Source: Myxococcus landrumus
GTDB lineage: Bacteria > Myxococcota > Myxococcia > Myxococcales > Myxococcaceae
Length of the DNA: 64,000 nucleotides
NCBI RefSeq assembly: GCF_017301635.1
Contig: NZ_CP071091.1
Coordinates: forward strand, 8,486,501-8,550,500
Direction: 5' to 3'
Position numbers and translations under genes: made by a program. The notes beneath the pieces were generated by a model, which saw nothing but the letters and a program-made list of their open reading frames with translations, was not told the origin of the DNA and did not search any database. Below are positions 1-9,400 of the stretch, one piece after another. Every line of letters starts with the position of its first letter. Position 1 is the stretch's first letter.

Positions 1-107
1 ACGTGGCCCTCATCTTCGCGCTGCTGGCCCCCGTCACCGTGGTGGCCTTCGTGCGCTTCGCGCTGGGCGATGCCCCGGAGGATGCGCGGGAGGAGCCGCG
101 GCGATGA
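1..107 (+). CDS. mrpF: MrpF/MnhF-like antiporter subunit (3' end only)
   Basis: Only the last 34 codons are in the window, read in the frame that starts at base 3. They encode the end of a hydrophobic helix (ALLAPVTVVAFVRFALG) and a short charged tail. The stop TGA overlaps the ATG of the next gene (ATGA), the tight coupling seen through the rest of this operon. A small hydrophobic protein directly ahead of MrpG is the normal place for MrpF, a membrane subunit of multisubunit Na+/H+ antiporters. The assignment rests on position and hydrophobicity, because the diagnostic N-terminal part is outside the window. Confidence 0.6.
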   Translation, partial: VALIFALLAPVTVVAFVRFALGDAPEDAREEPRR

Positions 108-415
108 CGGTCCTGAATGTCATCTCCGCGCTCTTCCTCCTCGCGGGCGCGGGTTTCTGTCTGGCGGGCACCGTGGGCGTGCTGCGCTTCCCGGACATCT
201 ACTGCCGGCTCCACGCCCTCACCAAGGTGGACAACCTGGGGCTGGGCCTCGTGGTGGTGGGGCTGTCGCTCGAAGCGGGCTCGTGGGCGACGGCGCTCAA
301 GCTGTTCCTCGTCTGGTTCCTGGTCCTCATCTCCAGCGCCTTCACCTGCCAGCTCATCGCTCGCGCGGCGCTCCGCCGAGGCGTCGGAGCCTGGGGAGGC
401 TCGCGCGAGTCATGA
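104..415 (+). CDS. mrpG: MrpG/MnhG monovalent cation/H+ antiporter subunit G
   Basis: A 103-residue protein with three hydrophobic segments. It carries the family signature around residues 20-50: GTVGVLRFPDIYCRLHALTK, then a Gly/Leu-rich helix. PhaG/MnhG proteins are usually 90-130 residues with exactly this 'G..R.PD.Y.R.HA.TK' block. It is an inner-membrane subunit of the Mrp-type complex that exchanges Na+ or K+ for protons. The start ATG overlaps the previous stop by 4 bases and its own stop overlaps the next start, so translation is coupled. Length and motif leave little doubt about the family; the transported ion cannot be read from sequence. Confidence 0.9.
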   Translation: MTVLNVISALFLLAGAGFCLAGTVGVLRFPDIYCRLHALTKVDNLGLGLVVVGLSLEAGSWATALKLFLVWFLVLISSAFTCQLIARAALRRGVGAWGGSRES

Positions 416-1344
416 TGGACGCGCTGCTCGATGGAGGGCTCGCCCTGAGCCTGCCCTTCCTGGCGTGGCTGGTGCTCCACACCGAGGCCCTGTCCCAGGC
501 GGTGGTGCTCTTCGTCGCGATGGGCTTGATGTCCGCGCTCGCGTGGGCGCGGCTGGAGGCTCCCGACATCGCGCTGGTGGAGGCCGCCGTGGGTACGGGC
601 CTCACCGGCGCGCTCCTGATGCACACGCTGAGCTGGACGGAGGAGACCGCGCCCGAGACCCTCACCCGCGCCACCCGCTGGGTCTGGGACATCCTGGCCG
701 CCACCGCGCTGACGGGCGTGCTGGGGTGGGCCGTGCTCGCGCTGCCCACCGACAGCCAGGGCTTGGGCCCGGAGGTCGCCGCGCGCCTGGCCGACAGCGG
801 CGTGGAGCATCCCGTCACGGCGGTGCTCTTGAACTTCCGTGGCTACGACACGCTGCTGGAAATCGCGGTGCTGCTGGTGGCCGCGCTGGGCGCGCGAGCG
901 GTGAACCCTCGGACGGACCGGCCCAAGCTGGAGACAGAGCACGACCCGCTGACGGGGGAGCTGTTCCGGATGATGACGCCCGCGGTGCTGTTGCTGGCGG
1001 GGTATCTCGTGTGGGTGGGCGCGCACGGCCCCGGTGGCGCGTTCCAGGCGGGCGCCATCCTCGCGGGAGGTGGCGTGGTGGCCATCCTCACGACGCGGAT
1101 GGGGACTCCGCGGATGTCGTCGAGGCGCGTGCGCTGGGCGCTGCTGACGGGGCCGTTGTTGTTCATCGGCGTGGCCGTGGCGCCCCTCTTCAGCGGAGGG
1201 AGGTTGCTGGAGTTCCCTCCGCGCCTGGCCGGGACGCTCATCTTCGTGGTGGAGCTGGCGCTGACGGTCACCATCACCCTGGTCCTGTTGATGTTCTTCC
1301 CCGGGGCGCGTCCACCCAAGGTGGAGCCCGAGGGGGCGCCGTGA
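412..1344 (+). CDS. MrpB/MnhB subunit fused to an N-terminal DUF4040 (MbhD-like) domain
   Basis: A 310-residue membrane protein. Residues ~1-70 look like DUF4040/MbhD, with the run APDIALVEAAVGTGLTGALL typical of the C-terminal part of MrpA and of hydrogenase subunit MbhD. Residues ~180-310 match MnhB (GELFRMMTPAVLLLAGYLVW, then VGAHGPGGAFQAGAILAGG). In classical seven-gene Mrp operons the DUF4040 part belongs to the large MrpA; here it has been separated and joined to B, as in Mbh/Mrp-like complexes. The start ATG at 412 (a second ATG is at 415) overlaps the mrpG stop. The longer open frame upstream lies over mrpG and is not expected to be used. Confidence 0.85.
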   Translation: MMDALLDGGLALSLPFLAWLVLHTEALSQAVVLFVAMGLMSALAWARLEAPDIALVEAAVGTGLTGALLMHTLSWTEETAPETLTRATRWVWDILAATALTGVLGWAVLALPTDSQGLGPEVAARLADSGVEHPVTAVLLNFRGYDTLLEIAVLLVAALGARAVNPRTDRPKLETEHDPLTGELFRMMTPAVLLLAGYLVWVGAHGPGGAFQAGAILAGGGVVAILTTRMGTPRMSSRRVRWALLTGPLLFIGVAVAPLFSGGRLLEFPPRLAGTLIFVVELALTVTITLVLLMFFPGARPPKVEPEGAP

Positions 1345-1658
1345 GCTCCTGGGTGCTCTATGCGCTGTCCGGCATGGCGATGTTCAGCGTGGGGCTGGTG
1401 GGCCTCTTCGCGCATCGGCACGTGGTGAAGCGCATCCTGGCGTCGAACATCATGGGCTCCGGAGTGCTGCTCGTCCTCGTGGCCCTGGCGCGGCGAGTCC
1501 CTTCAGGTGCGCCGGACCCCATCCCTCACGCGCTGGTGCTCACGGGCATCGTGGTCTCGGTGAGCTCGACGGCGCTGGGCGTGGCGCTGGCGCGGCGCAT
1601 CGCGCGTCTCCAGTCCACCGGGGATGTCTCGACGCACTCCGAACCGGGGGGCTCATGA
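1341..1658 (+). CDS. mrpC: MrpC/MnhC subunit (NuoK-like)
   Basis: A 105-residue, three-helix membrane protein. It has the NuoK/MnhC pattern: helix 1 GMAMFSVGLVGLFAHRHVVK, helix 2 NIMGSGVLLVLVALA, and helix 3 preceded by DPIPHALVLTGIVVSVSSTALG. The acidic/Pro 'DP.P.ALVLTGIV' block is the family hallmark. It starts with GTG at 1341, giving a 4-base overlap with the previous stop, and its stop overlaps the next ATG. It is homologous to NuoK of complex I and is expected to help form the lateral ion pathway. Length is normal for the family. Confidence 0.9.
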   Translation: MSSWVLYALSGMAMFSVGLVGLFAHRHVVKRILASNIMGSGVLLVLVALARRVPSGAPDPIPHALVLTGIVVSVSSTALGVALARRIARLQSTGDVSTHSEPGGS

Positions 1659-3082
1659 CGGGGGCCTGGGCCTTGATGGCATGGCCGGTCATCCTCCCTC
1701 TGCTCGGCGCGGTGCTCGCGTTGCTGGTGGGGCGCGGCGGAGTGCGCATCGTCGCGGGTGTCGCATCCGTGGCGACGCTCGCAGCGGTGGCGATGCTGGC
1801 GTGGGAGGTGGCGACCGTCGGTGCGCTGCATCAGGACATCGGTGGCTGGGGCGCGCCCCTGGGCATCGCGTGGCGCGCGGATGGGCTGGCGGTGTTGATG
1901 ATGCTGACGGTGGGCCTGGTGGGCTCCCTCATCAGCGTCAATGCGCTGGACCACCTGGGGAGCCGGGAGGACCGAGAGTACCTCCCGCTGTGGCTGTTCG
2001 TCTGGTGCGCGCTCAACGCACTGGTGATGTCGGCGGATGCCTTCAATCTCTACGTCACGCTGGAGTTGACGACGCTGGGGGCCGTCGCGCTCATCGTGGT
2101 GCGCAGGGACCTGCCAGGATTGGAAGCGGGCCTGCGCTACCTGCTCTTCGCGCTGCCGGGCTCGCTCTGCTACCTGCTGGGCATCACGCTGCTGTATGGC
2201 GCGTACGCCGCGCTGGACATGGGGCTCCTGGCCCAGCGAGTCCAGCCAGGGCCCGTGACGTGGATGGCGGCGGCGCTGGTGACGGTGGGGCTGTGCCTCA
2301 AGACGCCCCTGTTCCCCCTGCACGTCTGGTTGCCGCCGACCTACGGCGGAGCGCCCACCCCGGTGACGGCGCTCCTGTCGGCGCTCATCTCGAAGGGCTC
2401 CTACTACGTGCTGTTCCGCATGTGGCTGGAGGTCTTCGCTCCGGTGCTCGACGCCGAGGTGGGGCAGTTCCTGGGCGTCCTGGGCGCTGCGGCGGTGCTG
2501 TGGGGCTCGTTGCTAGCGCTGAGCCAGTCGAAGCTCAAGCAGGTCGTCGCCTATTCGAGCGTGGCGCAGATTGGCTACATGTTCCTGGTCTTCCCGATGG
2601 CGACGAGCGGGGCCCGGTCTGGAGCCATCTACCTGGTCGTCTCGCACGCCGCCGCGAAGGCATCCATGTTCGTGGCGGTGGGGAACATCCACCAGGCGGT
2701 GGGTATCACCGAGCTGGGCAGTGTGCAGGGGCTGGCCTACCGCATGCCCTTCACGTTCCTGGCGATGGCGCTGGGAGGCATCAGCCTGATTGGCATTCCT
2801 CCCAGCGGCGGGTTCATCGCGAAGTGGTACTTGCTCAACGCCGCCATCCAGACGCACCAGTGGTGGTGGGGCGGGGTGTTGCTGGTGGGCAGCCTGCTGG
2901 CGGCGGCGTATGTCTTTCGCATCCTCCGAGGCTCGTTCCTGCCGCTGCCGCCCGGCGTGGAGGTGCGCTCGATTCCGCTGGGGAACGAGCTGGCGCCGCT
3001 CGCGCTCGCGCTCATCGCGTTGGTGTTGGGATTGGTGCCGTGGTTCCCGCTGGACCTGCTGGCGGTGGGGGCGGCGCGATGA
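1655..3082 (+). CDS. mrpD: MrpD/MnhD antiporter subunit
   Basis: A 475-residue polytopic protein of the proton-conducting transporter family (NuoL/M/N-like). The key charged residues are present: the TM5 glutamate in NLYVTLELTT (Glu137) and the TM7 lysine in LCLKTPLFPLHVWLP (Lys216). A second family block, PPTYGGAPTPVTALLSALISKG, follows, and a later KLKQVVAYSSVAQIGYMF. Length and motif spacing match MrpD, the core antiporter subunit. Its ATG overlaps the mrpC stop and its stop overlaps the next gene, so it is part of one translation-coupled operon. The ion specificity is not visible. Confidence 0.92.
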   Translation: MTGAWALMAWPVILPLLGAVLALLVGRGGVRIVAGVASVATLAAVAMLAWEVATVGALHQDIGGWGAPLGIAWRADGLAVLMMLTVGLVGSLISVNALDHLGSREDREYLPLWLFVWCALNALVMSADAFNLYVTLELTTLGAVALIVVRRDLPGLEAGLRYLLFALPGSLCYLLGITLLYGAYAALDMGLLAQRVQPGPVTWMAAALVTVGLCLKTPLFPLHVWLPPTYGGAPTPVTALLSALISKGSYYVLFRMWLEVFAPVLDAEVGQFLGVLGAAAVLWGSLLALSQSKLKQVVAYSSVAQIGYMFLVFPMATSGARSGAIYLVVSHAAAKASMFVAVGNIHQAVGITELGSVQGLAYRMPFTFLAMALGGISLIGIPPSGGFIAKWYLLNAAIQTHQWWWGGVLLVGSLLAAAYVFRILRGSFLPLPPGVEVRSIPLGNELAPLALALIALVLGLVPWFPLDLLAVGAAR

Positions 3083-4563
3083 AGGGCACCTGGCTCCCGA
3101 TATGGGTGGTGTTGAGTTCGCTGTTGCCCGGGCTGGTCATCTTCCTGCTGCCGCAACGTCAGCGGCGCACGCGGACGACGCTCAACCTGGCCGCGGCCGT
3201 GACGAAGCTGGGGCTCACGGTCTTCATGGCATGGGGGGTGTTCCAGGGGCGTCACTATGAGACTCGCCTGCCCTTCCTCCCCAACGCGGACCTGGTGCTC
3301 CGGGCGGACACGTTCAGCCTGCTCTTCATCCTCCTGTCCGCGGTGCTCTGGTTCGTGACGACCATCTACGCGGTGGGCTACCTGGAGGGCACCGAGCACC
3401 TGAGCCGGTTCTTCGGCTTCTTCTCGCTGTGTGTCTCATCGACGATGGGCATCGCGCTCGCGGGCAACCTGCTCACGTTCTTCTTGTTCTACGAGATGCT
3501 CACGCTGTCGACGTACCCGCTGGTCATCCACAAGGGAACGCCCGATGCGCTTCGCGCGGGCAATGTGTACCTGCGCTACACGCTGAGCGGCGCGACGTTG
3601 CTGCTCGCGGGCGTGGTGTTGCTGTACGTGCTCGCGGGCTCCGTGGAGTTCACGGAGCGGGGTGCGCTCTGGGGGGCGGTCGAGCACCGCACGGGGTTGC
3701 AGGTGGCCTTCGTGTTGATGATCGCGGGGCTGGGCGTCAAGGCGGCGCTGGTGCCGCTGCATGGGTGGCTGCCCGTCGCGATGGTGGCGCCCGCACCCGT
3801 GAGCGCGCTGCTGCATGCCGTCGCGGTGGTGAAGGCGGGGGCCTTTGGAATCACGCGCGTCATCTACGATGTGTATGGCGTGTTCCTGGTGCATGACCTG
3901 GGCGTGATGCGGCCGCTGGCGGTGGTCGCGGGAATCACCATCCTCTACGGCTCGCTGCGAGCACTCCAGCAGGGCGACTTGAAGCGGCGGCTGGCGTACT
4001 CGACGGTGAGCCAGGTCGCGTACATCGTGGTGGGCGTCTCCATCTTCGGCACGGTGTCGACGATTGGAGGGCTGGTGCACCTGGTCCACCAGGGGGTGAT
4101 GAAGATCACCCTGTTCTTCTGCGCGGGGAACTTCGCGGAGGAGCTGCACGTGCATCGGGTGAAGGACTTGCGCGGGGTGGGGCGGCGGATGCCGCTCACG
4201 ATGGGGGCGTTCACCATCGCCGCGCTGGGGATGATTGGGATTCCTCCCGTCGCGGGCTTCATCACCAAGTGGTACCTGGGCATCGGCGCGCTGGAGGCGA
4301 AGGAGCCCTGGTTGGTGGGCGTGTTGCTGATGAGCAGCCTGCTCAACGCGGGCTACTTCCTGCCCATCCTCTACTCCGCGTGGTTCCAGGCCCCGCATGA
4401 GGACTGGAAGCCGAACCCTCGTCGCTGGGAGATTGGCCTGTCCTTGCTGTTGCCCACACTGACGACGGCCGCGCTGTCGCTCGCGATGGGCCTGTTCGCG
4501 GGCTGGGAGTTCAGCCCCTTGAGCTGGACGAGGCTCATCACCGAGCGGGAGTTCAGGCCGTGA
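3079..4563 (+). CDS. Second MrpD-like proton-translocating subunit
   Basis: A 494-residue polytopic membrane protein of the same family as the preceding gene but clearly diverged. The TM5 Glu is kept (LTFFLFYEMLTLSTYPLV, Glu139) and so is the TM7 Lys (GLGVKAALVPLHGWLP, Lys221). The block VAPAPVSALLHAVAVVKAGAFG and KRRLAYSTVSQVAYIVVG follow. Having two D-type subunits plus a third antiporter-like subunit in one operon departs from the seven-gene Mrp set and resembles Mbh/Mrp-like assemblies. The start ATG at 3079 lies in the preceding stop (4-base overlap). An open frame extends upstream over mrpD but lacks family similarity. Confidence 0.88.
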   Translation: MKGTWLPIWVVLSSLLPGLVIFLLPQRQRRTRTTLNLAAAVTKLGLTVFMAWGVFQGRHYETRLPFLPNADLVLRADTFSLLFILLSAVLWFVTTIYAVGYLEGTEHLSRFFGFFSLCVSSTMGIALAGNLLTFFLFYEMLTLSTYPLVIHKGTPDALRAGNVYLRYTLSGATLLLAGVVLLYVLAGSVEFTERGALWGAVEHRTGLQVAFVLMIAGLGVKAALVPLHGWLPVAMVAPAPVSALLHAVAVVKAGAFGITRVIYDVYGVFLVHDLGVMRPLAVVAGITILYGSLRALQQGDLKRRLAYSTVSQVAYIVVGVSIFGTVSTIGGLVHLVHQGVMKITLFFCAGNFAEELHVHRVKDLRGVGRRMPLTMGAFTIAALGMIGIPPVAGFITKWYLGIGALEAKEPWLVGVLLMSSLLNAGYFLPILYSAWFQAPHEDWKPNPRRWEIGLSLLLPTLTTAALSLAMGLFAGWEFSPLSWTRLITEREFRP

Positions 4564-6299
4564 ACCTGCCGGAGTTCGCCGTCGGCGCGGCGCTGCTGGT
4601 GCCGCTCGGGCTGGTGCTGGCGGTGATGATTCCCGGCACGCGCGCGGCGGGGACGTGGCTGGCGCCGTGGGCCGCGTTGCCAGCGCTGGGGTTGGGGCTT
4701 GGGACAGGGGCGACGCTCCACTGGAAGAGCGTGCTCCTGGGGATGTGGCTGTACGTGCCAGATACCGCGACGCACACGTACCTGATTTTCACGGGGGCGC
4801 TGTGGCTCTGCGCGGGGCTCTTCGCGCGGGGGTATCTGCGCGACGACTCGAACCGGACCTCGTTCTGGGGCTTCTACCTGGCGACGCTGACGGGGAACGT
4901 GGGGGCGGTGCTCGCGATGGACGTCGCGAGCTTCTATCTGTTCTTCGCGATGATGACGTTCTGCGCGTATGGCCTCATCGTCCACGTGCGTGACGAACGC
5001 GCGGCCGGGGCGGCGCGGGTCTACATCGTGATGGCGTTGCTAGGAGAGGTATGCCTCCTGGCGGCCTTCTTCCTCACGGTGGGGATTCGCATCAACCTGA
5101 TGCTCGTGGACGTCGTGCAGGTGGTGTCGGAGTCGGGTTCACGAGACCTCATCGTGGTGCTGGTGCTCGTGGGGTTCGGCGTCAAGGTCGGCGCGCTGCT
5201 GTTGCACATGTGGCTGCCCCTGGCGCACCCCGTCGCGCCCGCGCCCGCCAGCGCCGTGTTGAGCGGAGCCATCATCAAGGTGGGCGTGTTGGGGTGGATG
5301 CGCTTTCTTCCCCTGAGGGAAGTGAGCCTCCCGACGGCGGGCACGGTCTGTGTGGTGATGGGCCTGGCGGCGGCGTTCTATGCCGTGGCCGTGGGGCTCA
5401 CGCAGCGCGAGGCGAAGACGGTGCTCGCGTACTCGAGCGTGAGCCAGATGGGGTTCATCACGCTCGCGGTGGGGCTGGCGCTGGGGTCTCCTGGCGCGGC
5501 GCCGATGTTGATGGGCTCGGTGCTCGTCTATGCGGTGCACCACTCGATGGCGAAGGGGTTGCTGTTCCTCGGCGCGGGGTTGTTGCCGGCGACGGGCTGG
5601 CGAGGGTGGAGAGGCGGACTGGTGCTGGCGGGGCTCGGGTGGTCCGCGCTGGAGATAGCGGGCGCGCCGCTGACGAGTGGGGCCCTGGCGAAGCTGTCCC
5701 TCAAGTCCGCCGAGGCCACGGCGAACGGTCCCGAGTCCATTCCCGTGCTGCTCTCGCTCGCGGCGGTGGGCAGCACGCTCCTCATGGCGCGCTTCCTGGA
5801 GCGCGTGGTGGCGGAGTCTCCGGAGCGGGGTGAGTCCCGTGCGGGGTGGATGGGCGTGTCGTGGGGGCTGTTGTTCGCGGTGGATGCGGCGCTGCTCTTC
5901 GGGAGCCCGGTGGGGCGCGAGGAGCTCCCGCGCCTGCTCGAACCGAAGAACCTCGTCTCGGCCGCGTGGCCCGTCCTGGTGGGGGCCGGGGTGTGCGCGC
6001 TCGCCTGGGGCTTGCGTCGGAGGCTGGGATGGCGGCTGCCGCGGATTCCCGCGGGCGACGTGCTCTGGCCGCTGATGCGTGTGATTCAGCCCGCCTGGAG
6101 GCTGCTGACCGCGGGAGCGGAGCGGGAGCCGGTGGGGCAGGGGAAGACGTCCGAACACTTCCAGCAAGGCGTCGAGCGGCTCCAGCGCTTCCTCCTCGAC
6201 GAGGTGGACCAGGCGGAGGCGCGGCTCAGCCGCTTGCGACAGGTGGGGCTCGCGTTGCTCGTGTGGCTGGCGGTCTTCCTGCTGCTCCTCATTCGCTGA
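4560..6299 (+). CDS. MrpA/HyfB-like proton-conducting subunit lacking the TM5 glutamate
   Basis: A 579-residue polytopic protein of the NuoL/HyfB/MrpA superfamily, last gene of the operon. The TM7 lysine is present (GFGVKVGALLLHMWLP, Lys209), as are VAPAPASAVLSGAIIKVGVLG and REAKTVLAYSSVSQMGFITLA. The TM5 position that is Glu in the two upstream paralogues reads YLFFAMMTFCAYGL here, so it is Ala130. It is shorter than full MrpA (~750-800) because the DUF4040/MrpB-like part is encoded separately upstream. The C-terminal ~80 residues are amphipathic (HFQQGVERLQRFLLDEVDQAEARLSRL) and end in one helix. It starts in the previous stop (ATGA). Confidence 0.85.
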   Translation: MNLPEFAVGAALLVPLGLVLAVMIPGTRAAGTWLAPWAALPALGLGLGTGATLHWKSVLLGMWLYVPDTATHTYLIFTGALWLCAGLFARGYLRDDSNRTSFWGFYLATLTGNVGAVLAMDVASFYLFFAMMTFCAYGLIVHVRDERAAGAARVYIVMALLGEVCLLAAFFLTVGIRINLMLVDVVQVVSESGSRDLIVVLVLVGFGVKVGALLLHMWLPLAHPVAPAPASAVLSGAIIKVGVLGWMRFLPLREVSLPTAGTVCVVMGLAAAFYAVAVGLTQREAKTVLAYSSVSQMGFITLAVGLALGSPGAAPMLMGSVLVYAVHHSMAKGLLFLGAGLLPATGWRGWRGGLVLAGLGWSALEIAGAPLTSGALAKLSLKSAEATANGPESIPVLLSLAAVGSTLLMARFLERVVAESPERGESRAGWMGVSWGLLFAVDAALLFGSPVGREELPRLLEPKNLVSAAWPVLVGAGVCALAWGLRRRLGWRLPRIPAGDVLWPLMRVIQPAWRLLTAGAEREPVGQGKTSEHFQQGVERLQRFLLDEVDQAEARLSRLRQVGLALLVWLAVFLLLLIR

Positions 6300-6398
6300 G
6301 CTGCGCCGCGCCGAGCCCGTGGGCCCGGGGGCTTCGCATGGGACCTCGCTTGACGTCGCGGGTGTGATGGTGCGCCCGTGACGAACGATGCGCGGCGC

Positions 6399-6432
6399 CG
6401 TCACGTCAGGGGCACTGAGCCCTGACGTGACG
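6399..6432. terminator. 13-bp inverted repeat between convergent genes
   Basis: Perfect stem of 13 bp (6399-6411 with 6420-6432; core GTCACGTCAGGG / CCCTGACGTGAC) and an 8-base loop, placed between the end of the antiporter operon (+) and the end of ileS (-). No T-run follows on either strand, as is common in high-G+C genomes. Position and symmetry suggest a bidirectional terminator. Confidence 0.7.
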
Positions 6433-6447
6433 TGCCGTCGTGCAACC

Positions 6448-9400
6448 TCAGGCGCGCTCGACGCGGATGCGCGCGGGCAGGCCGTTGAGCTGGACCTCTT
6501 CCTCCGTCCCGGCAAGGCCCTCGGGGCCCACCTGGATGGAGGCGGCGAGTGTCTCGCGAGCAATCAGCTCCCGGCCCTCCTCCGTGACGCGCTTCACGCG
6601 CGCGTCGCCATCCACCCACACGCGAATCTGGTCCGTGTAGCCCAGCTCCATGTCCTTGCGCGCACCCTGCACTCGGGCCAGCAGCTCACGCACCAGGCCC
6701 TCGTCGATGAGCGCCTCGGTCAGCTCGGTGTGCAGCACCACCACGCCCGCGCCCGTGCCCGCCGCCGCGTAGCCCGGATTGGCCTCCACGAGCGTCTCCA
6801 GCTCCTCGGCGGTGAACACCAGCGACTCGCCGCCGACCGTCATGGCCACCTGGCCCGTCTGGAGCAGCTCCCGGTGCAGCGCGCGGCCGTCACCCGAGTC
6901 GAACGCCTTGCGCACCGGCGCCAGCTTGGGCCCGAGCCGCCCGCCCACCGCGCGCAGGTTCGGCCGCACCCGGAAGCGCACCACGTCCGCGTCCGGGCTG
7001 CCCGGCTCCACGAAGCGAATCTCGTGCACGTTCAGCTCGTCGGCGAGCAGGTCCTTGTACACGGACAGCCGGTCCGTCAGCTCCTTGCGCGCCAGGATGA
7101 TGTCCGCGCGAGACAGCGGCTGACGCACCTTGAGCTTGTTGTCCGTGCGCACCTTCAGGCCCGGAGACACCAGCTCGCGCACCGCCGCCATGTCCGCGGC
7201 CAGCTCCGCGTCGATGAGGCTCGCATCGACCTTGGGGAAGTCCGCCAGGTGCACGCTCTCCTGCTGCGTCTTGGGCCACGGCTTGTGAACGAGGTTCGTC
7301 CACATCGCGTCCGTGAAGAACGGGATGAACGGAGCGGCCATCGCGGTGATGGTGGTGAGCGCCTCGTACAGCGTGAAGTAGGCGTCGCGCTTGTCCTGCT
7401 CCAGCCCCGCCGTCCAGTAGCGGTCGCGGCTGCGGCGCAGGAACCAGTTGGAGAGCCCGTCCACCAGCGCCACCAGCCGCTGGGCCGCGTCGTAGACCTG
7501 GTACGTCTCCAGCGCCTTCTCCACGTCGCGCAGCGTGAGCTGCACCTCGGAGAGAATCCAGCGGTCCAGGAGCGGCCGCTGCTTCACCTCGCGCCAGCCC
7601 TGGCTCTTGCGCACCGCCAGCCACGGCGCCTCGGTGGCGTTCGGGTTCCCCGCCGCGGGGTTGAAGCCGTCGATGTTCGCGTAGATGGTGAAGAACGAGT
7701 AGACGTTGCGCAGCTTGATCTGAAAGTCCTTCTGCAACAGGCGCACGTTGCCCAGCGAGTGGCGCGTGTTGGACCACGTCGGGCTCGCCGCGTAGAAGAA
7801 CCAGCGGAACGCATCCGCGCCGGGCGCCTTGGCGTTGGGGTCCTTCACCGTCACGCGCTCGGACGCGGCCAGGCGAGGCACTTCCACGGGCATCACGCCC
7901 ACGCCCTTCGAGGACGGGGCGACGCCCAGCGTCTGGACCTCCGACGGGGCCAGCAGCACCACCCGGCGCTTGAGCTTCTTGTGGACCTTGAGGGGCACCG
8001 TGATGGAGACCTCGGGGCGGTCCGGGCGGAAGAGCTGCACCTTCGCGCCCTCCGTCAGGTCCAGGCCCTCCAGGTCCTCGCGAGCGATGAGCGCGACGCC
8101 GGGCTCCGCGGGAACACCGGCCTCGGTGGCGGTCAGCACCGCGAAGTCCATGCGGACTTCATCCAGGATGATTTCCGGAGGCGTGTAGTTGCCCTTGGAC
8201 TTGGACTCCTTGCGGCCCTCCTTGTCGGAGACGTGGCCCAGGACGATGCAGCTCTTGTACGGACGCGGCCACTCGCGCAGGGGCTTCATGCCCATGCGCG
8301 CCTGGGTCTCCTCGTCGAAGACGAGCGTGTTCACCATCAGCAGCGAGTAGAACCAGCCGCGCGTCTGGTCGATGGCCTCGGAGATGAAGTCGGCCGGGTA
8401 GGCGCGGTTGAAGATGTCCAGCGAGCCCGGCGCGTGCGGGAAGCCCCACTGCGCGAAGGGCATGCAGCCGGAGTCGAACCACACGTCGATGACTTCGGGC
8501 ACGCGCTGGAAGTGCCCCGGCGTGCCGGGCTTCTGGTACGTCACCTTGTCAATCCAAGGCTTGTGGACGATGAGGTGCCGCGCGTTGGCCTCGTGTGGCT
8601 TGCCGGCGAGGAACGCGGCGAGCTCCGCCTCCACCGCGGCCAGGTTGCTGCCGGGCTTCTCGCGCAGGGCCTCGAGCGAGGGCATCGCCTCCACCTCGCC
8701 CGTCTCGGTGTGGACCCAGAGCGGGAGCGGCGTGCCCCAGTAGCGCTCGCGCGACAGGGCCCAGTCGACGTTGTTGGCGAGGAAGTCGCCGAAGCGGCCT
8801 TCCTTGATGTGCTCCGGCACCCAGTTGACGGCGCGGTTGTTCGCGATGGCCTGGTCCTTCATGGCCGTGGTGCGGATGTACCAGGCGGGGCGGGCGAACT
8901 GGATGAGCGGGTCGTCATCCGCGCGCCAGCAGAACGGGTACTCGTGCTTGTACTGCTCGGTGACGAGGATGAGGCCGCGCTCCTTCAGGTGGCGCTGGAT
9001 GTCCTTGTCCGCGTCCTTCACGAACTTGCCGGCGACCAGGGGCACTTCCTCGGAGAAGGTGCCGTCCGGCTTCACGGCGCAGAACAGCTCCAAGGCGTGC
9101 GGCTGGGCGAAGCGCTCGCGGTCCTTGCGGAAGGCGTCGTAGTCGTCCTCGCCGAAGGCCGGGGCGATGTGGACGATGCCCGTGCCGCTGGAGAGGGTGA
9201 CGAAGTCCGCGGCCAGCACGCGCCAGGCGCGCGAGTCATCGCCGCCGTCGCGCAGCTTCGCGCGCGTGTCCTTCTCGTTCGCGAAGTACGCATCGAAGGG
9301 CGGCACGTAGCGCTTGCCCACCAGCGTGCTGCCCATCTGCGTGTCGAGCACGGGCAGGTCCTTCTTGAGCTTCTTGGCCAGCTCCTCGCGCAGCGCGGCG

